5,258 bases of DNA from an uncultured Saprospiraceae bacterium (GTDB taxonomy: Bacteria; Bacteroidota; Bacteroidia; Chitinophagales; Saprospiraceae). This document shows, piece by piece, positions 5,222-5,258 of the stretch (positions are counted from its first letter, which is position 1; the number at the start of each line of letters is the position of its first letter). Location of the stretch: positions 1 to 5,258 of the forward strand of contig CALHKJ010000012.1 in the NCBI GenBank assembly GCA_938033975.1, given 5' to 3'. The position numbers and the translations under genes are program-made. The notes under the pieces are model-generated. The model was not told the origin of the DNA and made no database searches. It worked only from the letters and a program-made list of their open reading frames with translations.

Positions 5222-5258
5222 CCTCCCTGATTCTAATATCATCTTTTTCCTAAAGTCA

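Noticed and set aside
5207..5225. Hairpin GAGGT/ACCTC as terminator of the transferase-like gene
   Set aside because: Only five base pairs, a nine-base loop and no following T-run.

Overview
The window looks like an AT-rich chromosomal segment of a Bacteroidota bacterium, most likely a Cytophagales-type marine or soil lineage. The evidence is two secreted outer-membrane beta-barrel proteins with short signal peptides ending in AQ, a TAnnTTTG-type promoter element, weak or absent Shine-Dalgarno sequences, and terminators of the AAAAAAAGGAG...CTCCTT kind. The genus cannot be fixed from the sequence alone.

Layout. Bases 1-416 carry no convincing gene; they hold a heptamer repeat (79-106) and a perfect six-base-unit array (245-304). 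A terminator (417-452) then ends the first of five minus-strand genes, a PorT-like beta-barrel protein (476-1186) with its own likely promoter near 1288-1295. Upstream of it lies a tightly overlapping minus-strand cluster, read from right to left: uracil-DNA glycosylase ung (2886 down to 2211), a DUF423 small membrane protein (2223 down to 1807) and a small beta-barrel protein (1814 down to 1320). All three appear to start at non-ATG codons (TTG, TTG, GTG). A second strong terminator (2936-2968) separates this cluster from a membrane-anchored coiled-coil gene (3698-3006). A 135-base divergent intergenic region leads to the only plus-strand gene, a 457-residue multi-spanning GT-C/GT39-like glycosyltransferase candidate (3834-5207). 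Its last codons lie inside a second patch of the same repeat family that occurs at the left end of the window.

Function. Ung is the only gene with a firm enzymatic role (base-excision repair of uracil in DNA). The others are envelope proteins whose specific roles are unknown: two beta-barrels, a four-helix membrane protein, an anchored coiled coil and a polytopic transferase. I see no defence system, phage, insertion sequence, CRISPR array or RNA gene. Most of the window is ordinary chromosome. The points worth checking are the chain of non-ATG starts, the two repeat families, and a GC-rich patch just after the coiled-coil stop codon that encodes a short tail in another frame.
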